Assembly: GCA_018372435.1 (NCBI GenBank)
Contig: JAHAJA010000005.1
Location: 1-64,000, forward strand
DNA: 64,000 nt
Source of the DNA: Clostridiales bacterium
GTDB lineage: Bacteria > Bacillota > Clostridia > Lachnospirales > Lachnospiraceae
Direction: 5' to 3'
In this document: positions 1 to 8,357 of the stretch, piece by piece
Layout: every line of letters starts with the position of its first letter
Numbering within the stretch: position 1 is the first letter of the stretch
The notes under the pieces: model-generated
Databases searched by the model: none
What the model was told of the DNA's origin: nothing
Seen by the model: only the letters and a program-made list of their open reading frames with translations
Position numbers and translations under genes: made by a program

Positions 1-10
1 ATATCAAAAG

Positions 11-64
11 TTTGAAAGACTTACTTCCACTATATAGTTTGAAAGACTAACTTCTATATGTATG
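11..64. repeat. Two-copy 27-bp imperfect tandem repeat at window edge
   Basis: TTTGAAAGACT followed by [T/A]ACTTC occurs at 11 and again at 38, a period of 27 bp. The second unit diverges at its end. The array may extend left of the window. With only two adjoining copies and no spacers it is not a CRISPR. Confidence 0.5.
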
Positions 65-135
65 AAGAGGTAGGGTCGAATTTAAATTTACAATTTAGAT
101 TAATATTCTTAATAATATATAAAATTAAAAAATCA

Positions 136-164
136 TTGACAAATTGATAGATATAATGTATTAT
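136..164 (+). promoter_or_regulatory. Sigma-A-type promoter of the tRNA-Gly gene
   Basis: A perfect TTGACA (136-141) is separated by 17 bp from TATTAT (159-164). It ends about 37 bp before the mature tRNA, which fits a short 5' leader. Confidence 0.65.
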
Positions 165-201
165 ATATAGTGTCTTAAGAAGACAGATTAATATAATATA
201 T

Positions 202-273
202 GCGCGAGTGGCTCAGTGGTGGAGTATCGCCTTGCCAAGGCGAGGGTCGCGGGTTCGAATCCCGTCTCGCGCT
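202..273 (+). tRNA. tRNA-Gly (anticodon GCC)
   Basis: The 72-nt sequence folds as a complete cloverleaf. The acceptor stem is GCGCGAG/CTCGCGC, the anticodon loop TTGCCAA carries GCC, and the T arm contains GGTTCGAAT. The discriminator base is T and CCA is not encoded. It decodes glycine GGC/GGU codons. The 3' half (T arm plus acceptor) is the sequence that recurs at 2744, 4628, 5363 and 8212, so this gene has served as an integration site for mobile elements, with insertion restoring the 3' end. Confidence 0.97.
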
Positions 274-283
274 TAATTAATTT

Positions 284-323
284 CCTCAGAAATCTTGAAA
301 AATCAAGGTCTCTGGGGATTTTT
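284..323 (+). terminator. Rho-independent terminator after tRNA-Gly
   Basis: A 15-bp stem (284-298 with 303-317, one mismatch and some G-T pairs) around an AAAA loop is followed by a T run at 319-323. It ends the tRNA transcript and faces the 3' end of the integrase remnant. Confidence 0.75.
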
Positions 324-327
324 CATT

Positions 328-1167
328 TTAGGAGTTTTGAGTACCCATGAGTACGTCGCTTCCATTCATCTCTGACAGAGCGTTTACAATCTGTTTTGAT
401 GTCTTCTGCTTCCCTTGGTTATTCATTATGTAGGTTCGAATAGTAGCAATATCATTATGTCCTAGATACCATCGGATATCTTCAATTGGGATTCCCTTTC
501 TATCCATTAGCTGCATTATGTATTTTATTCCAGACCTTTTTATCCCCTACCTCATTCATTATCTGGACTACCAAGTCAATATTCCCAATCACAGGAACTT
601 CACGATACTTCCCACCCTTAGAACCAGAACGAACAATAATGAAATATTTACCATCCTCTTCTTTTAGACAATTTCCCATCAAAGAGGAAAGTTCTGCACG
701 TCTTAATCCTGTAGGACGACAGAATTCTACCAGTTTCTTATTCTTTGTTTCAGAAAAATGTGCATCCCGTTTCTTGATCCACGACTTCTTTTGATGTTTG
801 CTCTTAATCTCTCGTCTGTTTTTATAAATTCAGTGGTTGAACATCCGAAGATCTTGGCGAGGGAGCTAGCTTCTAACTTCTGTGTACTTGCAGAGAGAGC
901 TTTCCTGCTTTCCAGCCACTCATCAACATGGCTTCTGCACTGTTCCAAGGTTTTACAACGATAATTTTCTTTACACCAGAGAACAAAATAACAACCATGT
1001 TTTAGGTAACTATGGTAGGTTTCCTAGCTATAGATATAATTTGATGTAATTTCTTTTCTCTCATTTTCAGAGAGCTTATCCTGATGTTTGGAACGACCAA
1101 TCGCAAGCTTGCTATCCAAGGCTTGCTTTACTTGGTCAACCAAAGGTACTTTGTTTTTATGTGACAT
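328..1167 (-). pseudogene. Tyrosine recombinase (phage/ICE-type integrase), degraded
   Basis: Reading from an ATG at 1167 with a good AAGGAAT ribosome binding site, the product begins MSHKNKVPLVDQVKQAL. It has an SAM-like N-terminal region, then a catalytic-domain segment containing GLRRAEL (the first catalytic Arg), and finally a C-terminal piece with WYLGHNDIATIRTYI, which holds the box II His and the nucleophilic Tyr. It is broken three ways. There is an in-frame TAG at 1024-1026, probably from a Trp codon. There is a frameshift near 765. Near 505-520 a lesion removes the H-x-x-R motif. Its 3' end abuts tRNA-Gly, the usual layout for an element integrated in a tRNA 3' end. It is almost certainly inactive. 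Confidence 0.85.
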
Positions 1168-1313
1168 AGTAATTCCTTTCTCACGTTTATTCGTGCTAAA
1201 TATATGGAATCAACGGGTATCTGTTAAAGCTAAGCACAACCACTCTTATTAAGGAATGCAATACATTCACTTACAATCTTATGGACGATTGTTTGCCACC
1301 AAATACCCGTTTG

Positions 1314-1536
1314 TTATTTATTCTTCTTTCTTCTGTTTGTCAGTCTTTCGTTCCATGCTCTGGTGGCGTACTTTGCATGGTGTCTAACTTTTATCAATAA
1401 GTACAAGGATTGCTGAACTTCAGTCGGCTTTTCCTTTAGACATATCATGTTTGACAATGACAGTTTTTTCTGACCAGACCGGGCTTTCACTCGTTTGTTT
1501 AGAACGGCTCTGTTCTTTGAACTCACTTTGTGCCAT
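1314..1536 (-). pseudogene. Small mobile-element-type protein remnant, frameshifted
   Basis: From an ATG at 1536 the reading frame gives MAQSEFKEQSRSKQTSES, continues through KTVIVKHDMS, and then stops. A second frame continues with KEKPTEVQQSLYLLI and a Lys/Arg-rich tail to 1314. The join suggests one small protein of about 75 residues broken by a frameshift. The position just upstream of an integrase remnant on the same strand suggests an accessory gene of the same element, and the style recalls small TnpW-like proteins, but I do not recognise the family with confidence. Confidence 0.3.
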
Positions 1537-1801
1537 CAACCGGTCTGTTTACTAGAACATATCAGCGTGAAACATGATTCTGTTTTATCTCCATTTATCT
1601 TTGATAAACACAATATGATTGAACAGTATATGAGATATCTGAAAAAATGGCATAAAAAATTCCAATAACCGTTTACCCATACATAAATGTGATGCGTAAC
1701 CGTTATTGGAATATGTTGGCAACATAATGAAATGATGCTATAATAACGATAGTTTATTTAACAAAGTAAAGAAATCTATGATTAATGGGGGACACAGATA
1801 T

Positions 1802-2641
1802 ATGAGAGAATTAAAAAAAAATGAATTTGATATAGTAGAACAGTTATTTCATGATGCTAATGTGCATCTTACTTTTGCATTTTCAGTCGTTGAAGGGAAA
1901 CAACCAGGGCGAATTTTTATTGATAATAATATTAATCCAACGTGCTGCTTAATAGTTAGTAACAGTGGAAAACACTTAGTTGCCGGAGATGCAAAGAACA
2001 TTATATTCAATGATTTTTTATTAGAATATTTGTCAAAACACGATAATCATAATCACTATTACGACCTTTATAATTCTTCTAATGAATGGATTGAAAAAAT
2101 TGATGAGATACTAAGCGATAATGCAGTAAGATTAAATCGGAATCTTTATCAATGGGATAAATCAAAGCTTTCATCAATAATAAATTGGAGCATTATGCTT
2201 CCTGAATCATACGAACTAAGGAAACTGGATGAGTATCTATTCGAAAAATACGTTAATGAAATGGACTCATCATATAGTCAATTGTGGGAGTCAGCATCTA
2301 GATTTATTCAAAATGGTTTTGGATTCTGTATTTTAAAAGACGGAGAGTTTATCAGTATTTGCAATACATATTATGTAAAGCAAGGCTTTGCAGAAATTGA
2401 TATTGTTACAAAAAAAGAATATCGTAGTCAAGGATTTGCCACGATAGTATGTTCGGCATTTATTAAGTTTTGTGTTGAAGATGGTATTATGCCTTTATGG
2501 GATTGTGATGCAGGAAATGAAAGCTCAAAAAAACTAGCAGAAAAACTGGGTTTTAAATGCATCGACGAATATCAAATGCATTGGTGGCACGAGGATAAAA
2601 ATGTGATAAGTAACTATTTGAAAAAATTCAATATCAACTAA
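1802..2641 (+). CDS. GNAT-family N-acetyltransferase (two-domain)
   Basis: This 279-residue protein has a C-terminal GNAT fold. It shows the acetyl-CoA binding motif A as KKEYRSQGFAT at about residues 206-216, followed by SSKKLAEKLGFK, the usual end of the fold. The N-terminal half (about residues 1-125) has a separate domain, as in the GNAT_acetyltr_2-like group. The start at 1802 is preferred over the ATG at 1778 because GGGGGA at 1787-1792 is correctly spaced. It is the single cargo gene of the first att-bounded module and stands alone. The substrate is not predictable from sequence. Confidence 0.8.
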   Translation: MRELKKNEFDIVEQLFHDANVHLTFAFSVVEGKQPGRIFIDNNINPTCCLIVSNSGKHLVAGDAKNIIFNDFLLEYLSKHDNHNHYYDLYNSSNEWIEKIDEILSDNAVRLNRNLYQWDKSKLSSIINWSIMLPESYELRKLDEYLFEKYVNEMDSSYSQLWESASRFIQNGFGFCILKDGEFISICNTYYVKQGFAEIDIVTKKEYRSQGFATIVCSAFIKFCVEDGIMPLWDCDAGNESSKKLAEKLGFKCIDEYQMHWWHEDKNVISNYLKKFNIN

Positions 2642-2661
2642 TAACTAGTTAATCTCCTATA

Positions 2662-2683
2662 TTTTGAGTACCCACATGAGTAC
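2662..2683 (-). other. Remnant of an integrase 3' end
   Basis: The segment nearly duplicates 335-354, the last codons of the first integrase remnant (tail VLMGTQNS), with two extra bases. It reads GVLMWVLKI before a stop on the minus strand. It is probably a relic of a second related element. Confidence 0.4.
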
Positions 2684-2743
2684 CCCTAAAATTGGATGTG
2701 CTGGAAAGTCCCTTTCTACCGGTATTTTTTAGAGGGGATAGAA

Positions 2744-2768
2744 TTCGAATCCCGTCTCGCGCTTAATT
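2744..2768. repeat. att-like copy 2 of the tRNA-Gly 3' end
   Basis: Twenty-five bases are identical to 254-278, covering the T loop, 3' acceptor strand and first bases after the tRNA. There is no tRNA 5' half here, so it is a recombination footprint and not a gene. A terminator follows at 2776. Confidence 0.85.
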
Positions 2769-2775
2769 GAGAAGT

Positions 2776-2813
2776 ATCGCTAATCCTTATAAATCAAGGG
2801 CTAGCGATTTTTT
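2776..2813 (+). terminator. Terminator downstream of att copy 2
   Basis: ATCGCTAATCCTT pairs with the strand at 2795-2808 (GGGCTAGCGAT at its end), followed by TTTTTT. The first half of the same stem is seen again after att copy 5 at 8244, where the second half is missing. Confidence 0.65.
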
Positions 2814-3113
2814 GTTGCTTGAAAAACATGTGTGCAAGATGTGTGCAACATTCTTTTACGTACGGAGACAGTTATAATGCCTTTTCCATATAGGCACGAT
2901 TCTTCTCTATTTCATTATAATTGTAGATATAGCCTTTCGTTGTGTATGTATCCTCATGGCCCATATACACACTGATTTATTCTAAAGGCATACCCTCAGC
3001 ATACAACCGACTGGCAAAGGTTCTTCGGATACAGAGACTGCTCTTAAACATTGCCTTAGAATCCTTTTTCCGCTTTTCTTTCAATAATGCACGTTCTGTT
3101 TTCTGATGTTATT
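2794..3113 (-). pseudogene. C-terminal fragment of a second tyrosine recombinase
   Basis: The minus strand reads TERALLKEKRKKDSKAMFKS, then LCIRRTFASRLYAEGMPLE, a stop (2977-2979), then ISVYMGHEDTYTTKGYIYNY and EIEKNRAYMEKAL before another stop at 2872-2874. This holds the C-terminal catalytic motifs: R-x-TFAS in the box II region, YMGHED, and TTKGYIY with the nucleophilic Tyr. The sequence differs from the integrase at 328-1167. The N-terminal two thirds are absent. It sits immediately after att copy 2, exactly as the first integrase sits after the tRNA. Confidence 0.75.
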
Positions 3114-3295
3114 ATTTAAAGTATGATATTTAAAAAATTGACTGATAATAGTTTACTCGAAGATAGAACGAGTAACCGTTATCATACCTGAAAATAAAGG
3201 TGTACACTTCTTTCAAAGTGTAGTATTACACCTTCGTAAAGGTTGACTTCATATATTAGGAGACTTATAATTATTGTAAAATGGAGGAAATGCAT

Positions 3296-4579
3296 ATGAT
3301 GTTCAAAAACAAGAAGATTCCTGTTAAAATACTTGCTAACATAGATGTTTCATCTTATTATTGGTGCAATTCAGCGAAGCTCATTCACATTAATGGAACA
3401 GGAGCATTTGAAACTTCCACAATGGAGATTAGTAATGATTATTATGGTTCAACATATTTATCTCATATTAAATTGAATGGAGTTCCGATAGCACAAAAGG
3501 ATTCTCCGTCATGTCCTACATGTGCAAGTCTATTGGCCACGGGTTATGGTATAAATAATATAGATTGCCCAGAAATTAAGGATATACAGAATAAAATCAA
3601 TTCACCATATGTGAATTTGGAAACTTCAATAATTGATATAACTTCCATATTAGGTTTATTACAAACAGGATTATATGTGATAGCGGACATAGAGGCATAT
3701 CCAACCGATGGCAATGGACATTTCTTTTGGGACATAATTGATTCATTTACAGAGAATCCTGCAACCGCAGGAGTCTTAACAGATGATTATGACTATGTTG
3801 ATGGTATTCCAGTATATTTATACCCTACACAAGATACAAAGTCCTTTGACGAAAGTAGAGTTGTTTATTATTTGAAAATGTATGAAGATTATGATAATGC
3901 ACCAAGAACTATAATATATAACTACTCGGAATTTATTAGCTTAGTTCTCGACGGACATCACAAAGCTTGTGCAGCAGCTAAACTTGGAAAAAAGGTGAAA
4001 TGCATTGGAATACTACCCTATACTGGTATTGAGTATAGAAATGATGGAAAACTGACTATTCCATCAAAGGTCACTTACTCTGGAATCAAAATTGAATACA
4101 ATGATATTACTAAATATTACCAAAAACGTTACATTGATAAAAGGAATATAATTACGTTCACACCATTAGAAAAATTAGAAACCAATCTCATAAATCGAGA
4201 ATGGGAAAGATGTTATTATGAATCATCTAAGAATTATCCTGATGTAGACGACTTTGCAGAAATGAACGTATGTGAACTGAATATGGAGGTTATAAGTGAA
4301 AATGATATATTATCATTAATTAATGAATCAGATTCAGATAAAATCAAAGCCATAGGTAGATTATTGTTAGTTTTGACCTACAATAATGATGTAAGAACGA
4401 AGACTTTTGCATTAAAATGTGCTAAAGTAGAGTGTTATGATTTAAGAAAAACTGCTTTTAAAGTCTTATCTAGTATAAAAAATGATTCAGAGATAGAGCA
4501 ATTCTTTATAGAACACTTAGTTGAAGATACAGATAAACATAGCATGTTAAGAATGATTGCTTCAAGTTATTGGGATTAA
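3296..4579 (+). CDS. ParB-like/HEAT-like hypothetical protein
   Basis: A 428-residue protein that I do not recognise as a whole. At about residues 220-245 it contains LVLDGHHKACAAAKLGKKVK, which resembles the DGHHR-x-x-A loop of ParB/Srx-type nucleotide-binding domains. The last 110 residues are helical with spaced hydrophobics, suggestive of HEAT-like repeats (ALKCAKVECYDLRKTAFKVL). There is a CPTC motif near residue 73. The start at 3296 is chosen over 3281 because GGAGG at 3283-3287 would lie inside the longer form. It is the only intact gene between att copies 2 and 3. Function unknown. Confidence 0.6.
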   Translation: MMFKNKKIPVKILANIDVSSYYWCNSAKLIHINGTGAFETSTMEISNDYYGSTYLSHIKLNGVPIAQKDSPSCPTCASLLATGYGINNIDCPEIKDIQNKINSPYVNLETSIIDITSILGLLQTGLYVIADIEAYPTDGNGHFFWDIIDSFTENPATAGVLTDDYDYVDGIPVYLYPTQDTKSFDESRVVYYLKMYEDYDNAPRTIIYNYSEFISLVLDGHHKACAAAKLGKKVKCIGILPYTGIEYRNDGKLTIPSKVTYSGIKIEYNDITKYYQKRYIDKRNIITFTPLEKLETNLINREWERCYYESSKNYPDVDDFAEMNVCELNMEVISENDILSLINESDSDKIKAIGRLLLVLTYNNDVRTKTFALKCAKVECYDLRKTAFKVLSSIKNDSEIEQFFIEHLVEDTDKHSMLRMIASSYWD

Positions 4580-4627
4580 GTCCGCTACATTCACTATAAG
4601 CAATCAGAATAGTTGTGTGCAGTGATT

Positions 4628-4650
4628 GGTTCGAATCCCGTCTCGCACTT
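4628..4650. repeat. att-like copy 3 of the tRNA-Gly 3' end
   Basis: It matches the tRNA 3' end at 22 of 23 positions (one G-to-A change in the acceptor). The flanks differ from those of copies 2, 4 and 5, so it may come from a different element family. Confidence 0.8.
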
Positions 4651-4764
4651 ATGTTCATATTGATAATTGGTATACACATATTACTGGTAAATTTATTGAC
4701 TTATTATATTTAATATGTTGTGGTGGTTTTCAAAATAGGGAGTTTTAGATGGAAGGGGAGTATT

Positions 4765-5220
4765 ATGAACTTAAAATATATTAAGGCCAAAAAAGATGAT
4801 GCAGACCTGTTAATCAAAATTTATAACGCATCATTCTATGATGATTATATTAAGTATGGAGAATGCCCTGCTTATGGTAGGACAAAAGCAAATATGAAAG
4901 AATCTATAGAAAAAATTTCCAAACTTATTATTTATAATGATAACAATCCTATTGGAGCTATTTCAGTTGAAGATAGAGGGAATGGAGAATATTATCTCGG
5001 ATGTCTTTGTGTAATTCCAGAATTTCAAGGTAAAGGAATTGGTACACATGCCTTTAAGTTTATGTTGGATTTTTATTCAGACTGGAATAAAGTAACGTTA
5101 ATAACACCTGCAGACAAAGAAGAAAATATTGCTTTTTACACTAAGAAATGCGGATTTAAAATAGATGGCACTGAGATGGATGGAAATGTAAAGGTAGTTC
5201 ATTTTTTAATAGAACGATAA
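4765..5220 (+). CDS. GNAT-family N-acetyltransferase
   Basis: A single-domain acetyltransferase of 151 residues. Motif A is PEFQGKGIGTHAF (about residues 83-95), preceded by the beta-4 strand YLGCLCVI. The end IAFYTKKCGFK is the typical GNAT helix and final strand. The ATG at 4765 has AAGGGGAG at 4753-4760, so the upstream in-frame start at 4720 is not used. It is the sole gene between att copies 3 and 4, a module of only about 0.7 kb. The substrate is unknown. Confidence 0.85.
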   Translation: MNLKYIKAKKDDADLLIKIYNASFYDDYIKYGECPAYGRTKANMKESIEKISKLIIYNDNNPIGAISVEDRGNGEYYLGCLCVIPEFQGKGIGTHAFKFMLDFYSDWNKVTLITPADKEENIAFYTKKCGFKIDGTEMDGNVKVVHFLIER

Positions 5221-5362
5221 ATCTTAAATTGTCAACAGTGTTACCAATTTAGCAAATTTATTTCTATATATTTGATATATAAAAATATGTGCACTATTAT
5301 GTGCACATAAATCAGAAGTGGATGGAACCCCTTTCTTTTCAGTATTTGTAGGATGGGATTAT

Positions 5363-5387
5363 GGTTCGAATCCCGTCTCGCGCTTAA
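5363..5387. repeat. att-like copy 4 of the tRNA-Gly 3' end
   Basis: It is identical to the tRNA 3' end over the T loop and acceptor. The 25 bases just upstream (GTATTTGTAGGAT then ATTATG) recur before copy 5 at 8190, so the conserved unit is longer than the tRNA part. Confidence 0.85.
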
Positions 5388-5395
5388 TATTTTTT

Positions 5396-5436
5396 GCCCA
5401 GAAAAGCTAGATTTTATCAGCATTTCCGGGCTTTTG
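5396..5436 (+). terminator. Terminator downstream of att copy 4
   Basis: GCCCAGAAA (5396-5404) pairs with TTTCCGGGC (5423-5431), followed by a T-rich tract. Each of att copies 1, 2 and 4 is followed by its own, different terminator. Confidence 0.6.
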
Positions 5437-5617
5437 CTTTGTCTGAGGAGAGGAGCTAGCTTTAATGATTTATTATTCAGTTTAATAGTTTTAAATTAAG
5501 AGATTTGTGCGCTAAATTAAATTTAATGAAGAAAGGGTCATTGGAAACAGAATATTGATAGTTGGTAAAATATATAGTATTCTATTTGTAATATCTTTTT
5601 ACGGACTAAAAGCTTTA

Positions 5618-5665
5618 TCAAAACAACGAAGGATCCATGCGTAGCATGGGCTTTCGTTGTTTTGA
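5618..5665. repeat. 48-nt perfect-arm hairpin in a 600-bp gene-free stretch
   Basis: Outer arms of 13 bp (TCAAAACAACGAA with its exact complement at 5653-5665) enclose an inner 6-bp stem CCATGC/GCATGG at 5635-5649. There is no T tract on the plus strand beyond TTTT. The rest of 5437-5981 is AT-rich and shows no gene. Confidence 0.7.
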
Positions 5666-5981
5666 TTTCCAGCTTCTATGAAGTGGAGTATATTATTCAA
5701 AACTTTTAAGTCAAAATTATAGTTTTTTACTTATTCTAATTGAATTTATTTTACAAGCAGAATAGTCATTACAATTACTAATACTACATGAAAGTATACA
5801 CTTTTTTATGAAGTTTAGATGATACTCTTTGATGTTTGATGTATACAAATTATGGATGAATTTCATTTATTTATTATATTTTATATGTTAATATGGTATT
5901 GGAAATAGATAAATAGAAATTGTACCTCAGGTTATTAATATAATTTAACTGAACAAACAATGGTTTAGAAAGGAGTTTGTT

Positions 5982-6503
5982 ATGTGCACTAGGACTAAGT
6001 TGGCAGAAATAGCAAATAGAGAAGCATTGCGTCCTTTCCATGGGACTCTATTAAATAAGGAATCAAATATCCACCCGATTGTCGATTTATTTCCTAAATG
6101 GAGCGTTGAAAAAGCGGATAGAAATTGGTGTGCAGGGTTCGTTTATTACTGCTGTGTGAGAACTGGCTTTTTATTTCCATATAGCCCTGCTGAGTGCATA
6201 TCATGTAGCCTTGCTGGCTGTGGTGGTTGGGAAGATTTCGCTAAAGGTAATAAAAGAATAGAATATCACGTTGGTAGTGATGAGAAATTCATTCCTGAAG
6301 CAGGAGATATAGTCCTATATGACAGAGTTTTTATCAACCTTGAGCATGACCATATCGGCATTGTGATTGAAAATAAGACAAATTCAATTATTGTAGCAGA
6401 GGGCAACACCTTTAACGACAATATTTCTCGTATCCTAGAACGAAACAAAGATGAACACATCCGTGCTTATATTCGGATACCTAATAATTTTTCGTATTAT
6501 TAA
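5982..6503 (+). CDS. CHAP/NlpC-P60-like cysteine peptidase domain protein
   Basis: The 173-residue protein has the layout of a papain-like CHAP amidase. The candidate catalytic Cys lies in NWCAGFVYYCC (about residue 51), the candidate His in DHIGIVIE (about residue 125), and then comes AEGNT. No signal peptide or membrane segment is visible, so a cytoplasmic role or release by lysis is possible. The AAAGGAG ribosome binding site lies just before the ATG. It sits between att copies 4 and 5 with two broken genes. The target (peptidoglycan or glutathionyl amide) cannot be told from sequence. Confidence 0.7.
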   Translation: MCTRTKLAEIANREALRPFHGTLLNKESNIHPIVDLFPKWSVEKADRNWCAGFVYYCCVRTGFLFPYSPAECISCSLAGCGGWEDFAKGNKRIEYHVGSDEKFIPEAGDIVLYDRVFINLEHDHIGIVIENKTNSIIVAEGNTFNDNISRILERNKDEHIRAYIRIPNNFSYY

Positions 6504-6646
6504 GAAAGTTAATTGTAATGTTAGCCTATAATCTTGATTTATCATCGTGGTTATGAGAGAACTGTTTAATTAGCCTTAAAGCTTTTAATTATCAATATGG
6601 TATTATGACTTTGTAACGAATATTATTTGTAAAATACATGGGGGTA

Positions 6647-7603
6647 ATGACCTTGAAAAAATTATCTATAGATTATTTTATAAGATTGAGATAACTGGTT
6701 TATCGCAATGCAAGACCGCTTGACTTTACCAAGTGGAAATATATTTTTGAGAACGGGAGCTGCGAGGATTTCCTTTCGGTTCTGTCCAGCTATCAAAATG
6801 AGGATGGAGGTTTTGGATACAATATTGAGTGTAATAACTGGAACCCTAATTCTTCCCCCTATACGGTATGCATAGCATTAGATTATTTGGACACGACAAG
6901 CGATTATGTTAGCAGTACAAAAGATACGATTATAATGGGTATAATCAAATACCTTGCTTCTGGTATATACTTGTTGGAGAACGGCTGGGTGGGAATGCAA
7001 GGAATCCCCAGCAACAATGATTTCGCACATTTGCCATGGTTTCATCTCGACCCATTGAAAGCCACGGAAGCTGATATTGGAGTAACCAAGCGTCTTTCAG
7101 ACTTTATACTCAAATATGCAGACGAAAGCAGTGATATCTACCACAAGGCAATGGTTTTAAAAGACAAGCATAAGTTGAGTGGAAAAATTTTACTTAATGG
7201 CGTCCCGGATTATGACCCTGTATCTTTGGAAATGAAATCGTTTGACCCTGCAACATGGCCCTTTTGGTTGCCGTTGCCAGTGTACTTTGTTGGTTCGCCA
7301 AATAGCAAGCATTATCCAGAACTTCAACATGTTGTGGATATAAATCTGGATTCGATTATTAATACACTGCAAAATACAAATGAGATTCAATTAGCACCAG
7401 AGGAAGATTTAAACGCATTTGAACAAAACAACCCGCATCCAGATGGCAAACGATGGTGTGTCGCTGAACAAGCAATCGGAAATTATTATTGGGGTACTCA
7501 TAATATTACATTCAATTTGGATATATTGAGGAAGTTTGATAGATTGGATTTTCATCTACCATTTACACAAGATGAACATAATACGAAGACTACATACTGT
7601 TAA
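6647..7603 (+). pseudogene. Prenyltransferase/squalene-cyclase-repeat-like protein, interrupted
   Basis: A start at 6647 or 6653 (GGGGGT upstream) gives 15 codons and then an in-frame TAA at 6692-6694. The same frame then runs open to 7603. The downstream part contains YQNEDGGFGYNIE and WNPNSSPYTV, the QxxDGGFG-type repeat of the alpha/alpha-barrel cyclase and prenyltransferase superfamily. Related proteins of about 300 residues are common as uncharacterised proteins in Firmicutes. The ATG at 6887 lies inside the domain and would give a truncated product. Probably inactive. Confidence 0.65.
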
Positions 7604-7753
7604 GAAGTGTAGGAGATACACATTGATAAAAGTGCTCACAGATTTCTGTTAAATTTAATTTATTTCAATTATTAAGTATGATATTATGGATTTGAAATTA
7701 ACAAATAAAAGTAATTGAGCATAACCTTAAAATATAAACAAAAGAGGTATATT

Positions 7754-8205
7754 ATGAGAATGCATGATAAATGCTTACCATGTGTAGTAAACCAAGTTAT
7801 TAAAGTAGCAAATATCACCGGGGTTAATACAAAGGAAGAGTTGTTGAGAGAAGTTTTTTCTTATCTCAGCAAAATGTACTATTTGGAGTACGTGGGAAAT
7901 CGGTGGTTAATGATTCTATAGCTGAAGACGCATATTCTGTAGGAATTGATGAATACGCAGAGGTTATAGATAATGGAGATGGTTCTCTTGGAACTGTCCT
8001 TAAAAGAACAAGTCCTTCTTTCAAAGATGTTTATAAAAAGGCTGATGTAGTAATTGCCAAAGGGCAAGCAAACTATGAATGTTTGAGTGAAGAAAATAAA
8101 AATATCTATTTCCTGCTGATGACCAAATGTGATGTAATTGCAAATGATATTGGTGTTGAGGAAAAGAAAATGATTTGTATGAAAAGTTCTGTATTTGTAG
8201 GATAG
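7754..8205 (+). pseudogene. DUF89/ARMT1-like phosphatase, internally deleted
   Basis: The ATG at 7754 (AAAGAGG upstream) starts MRMHDKCLPCVVNQV, the classic DUF89 N terminus with its CxxC. After about 40 codons the sequence shifts frame near 7875 and resumes with FGVRGKSVVNDSIAEDAY and later NGDGSLGTVL and VVIAKGQANYE, the C-terminal active-site region. The middle of the protein (roughly 140-150 residues in relatives) is missing. The last codons (SVFVG and stop) fall inside the conserved flank of att copy 5. Family members act on metabolite phosphates, but this copy cannot be functional. Confidence 0.8.
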
Positions 8206-8211
8206 AATTAT

Positions 8212-8234
8212 GGTTCGAATTCTGTCTCGCGCTT
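8212..8234. repeat. att-like copy 5 of the tRNA-Gly 3' end
   Basis: It matches the tRNA 3' end with two changes in the T-stem strand. The 20 bases after it resemble those after copy 2 (AAGTATCGCTAATCC in both). It is the last copy I can find. Confidence 0.8.
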
Positions 8235-8357
8235 CATTGATAAGTATCGCTAATCCTGTTCTACTTTGATTTGATAGATAAGTAGAATTATTAATATTTA
8301 TATAATAAAATAGAATATAGAACTAATTGGAAAACTTAAATTTGGTGAGGGTGAAAT

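Noticed and set aside
11..64. CRISPR-like repeats at the left edge
   Set aside because: Only two imperfect 27-bp units in tandem with no unique spacers between them and no cas genes.
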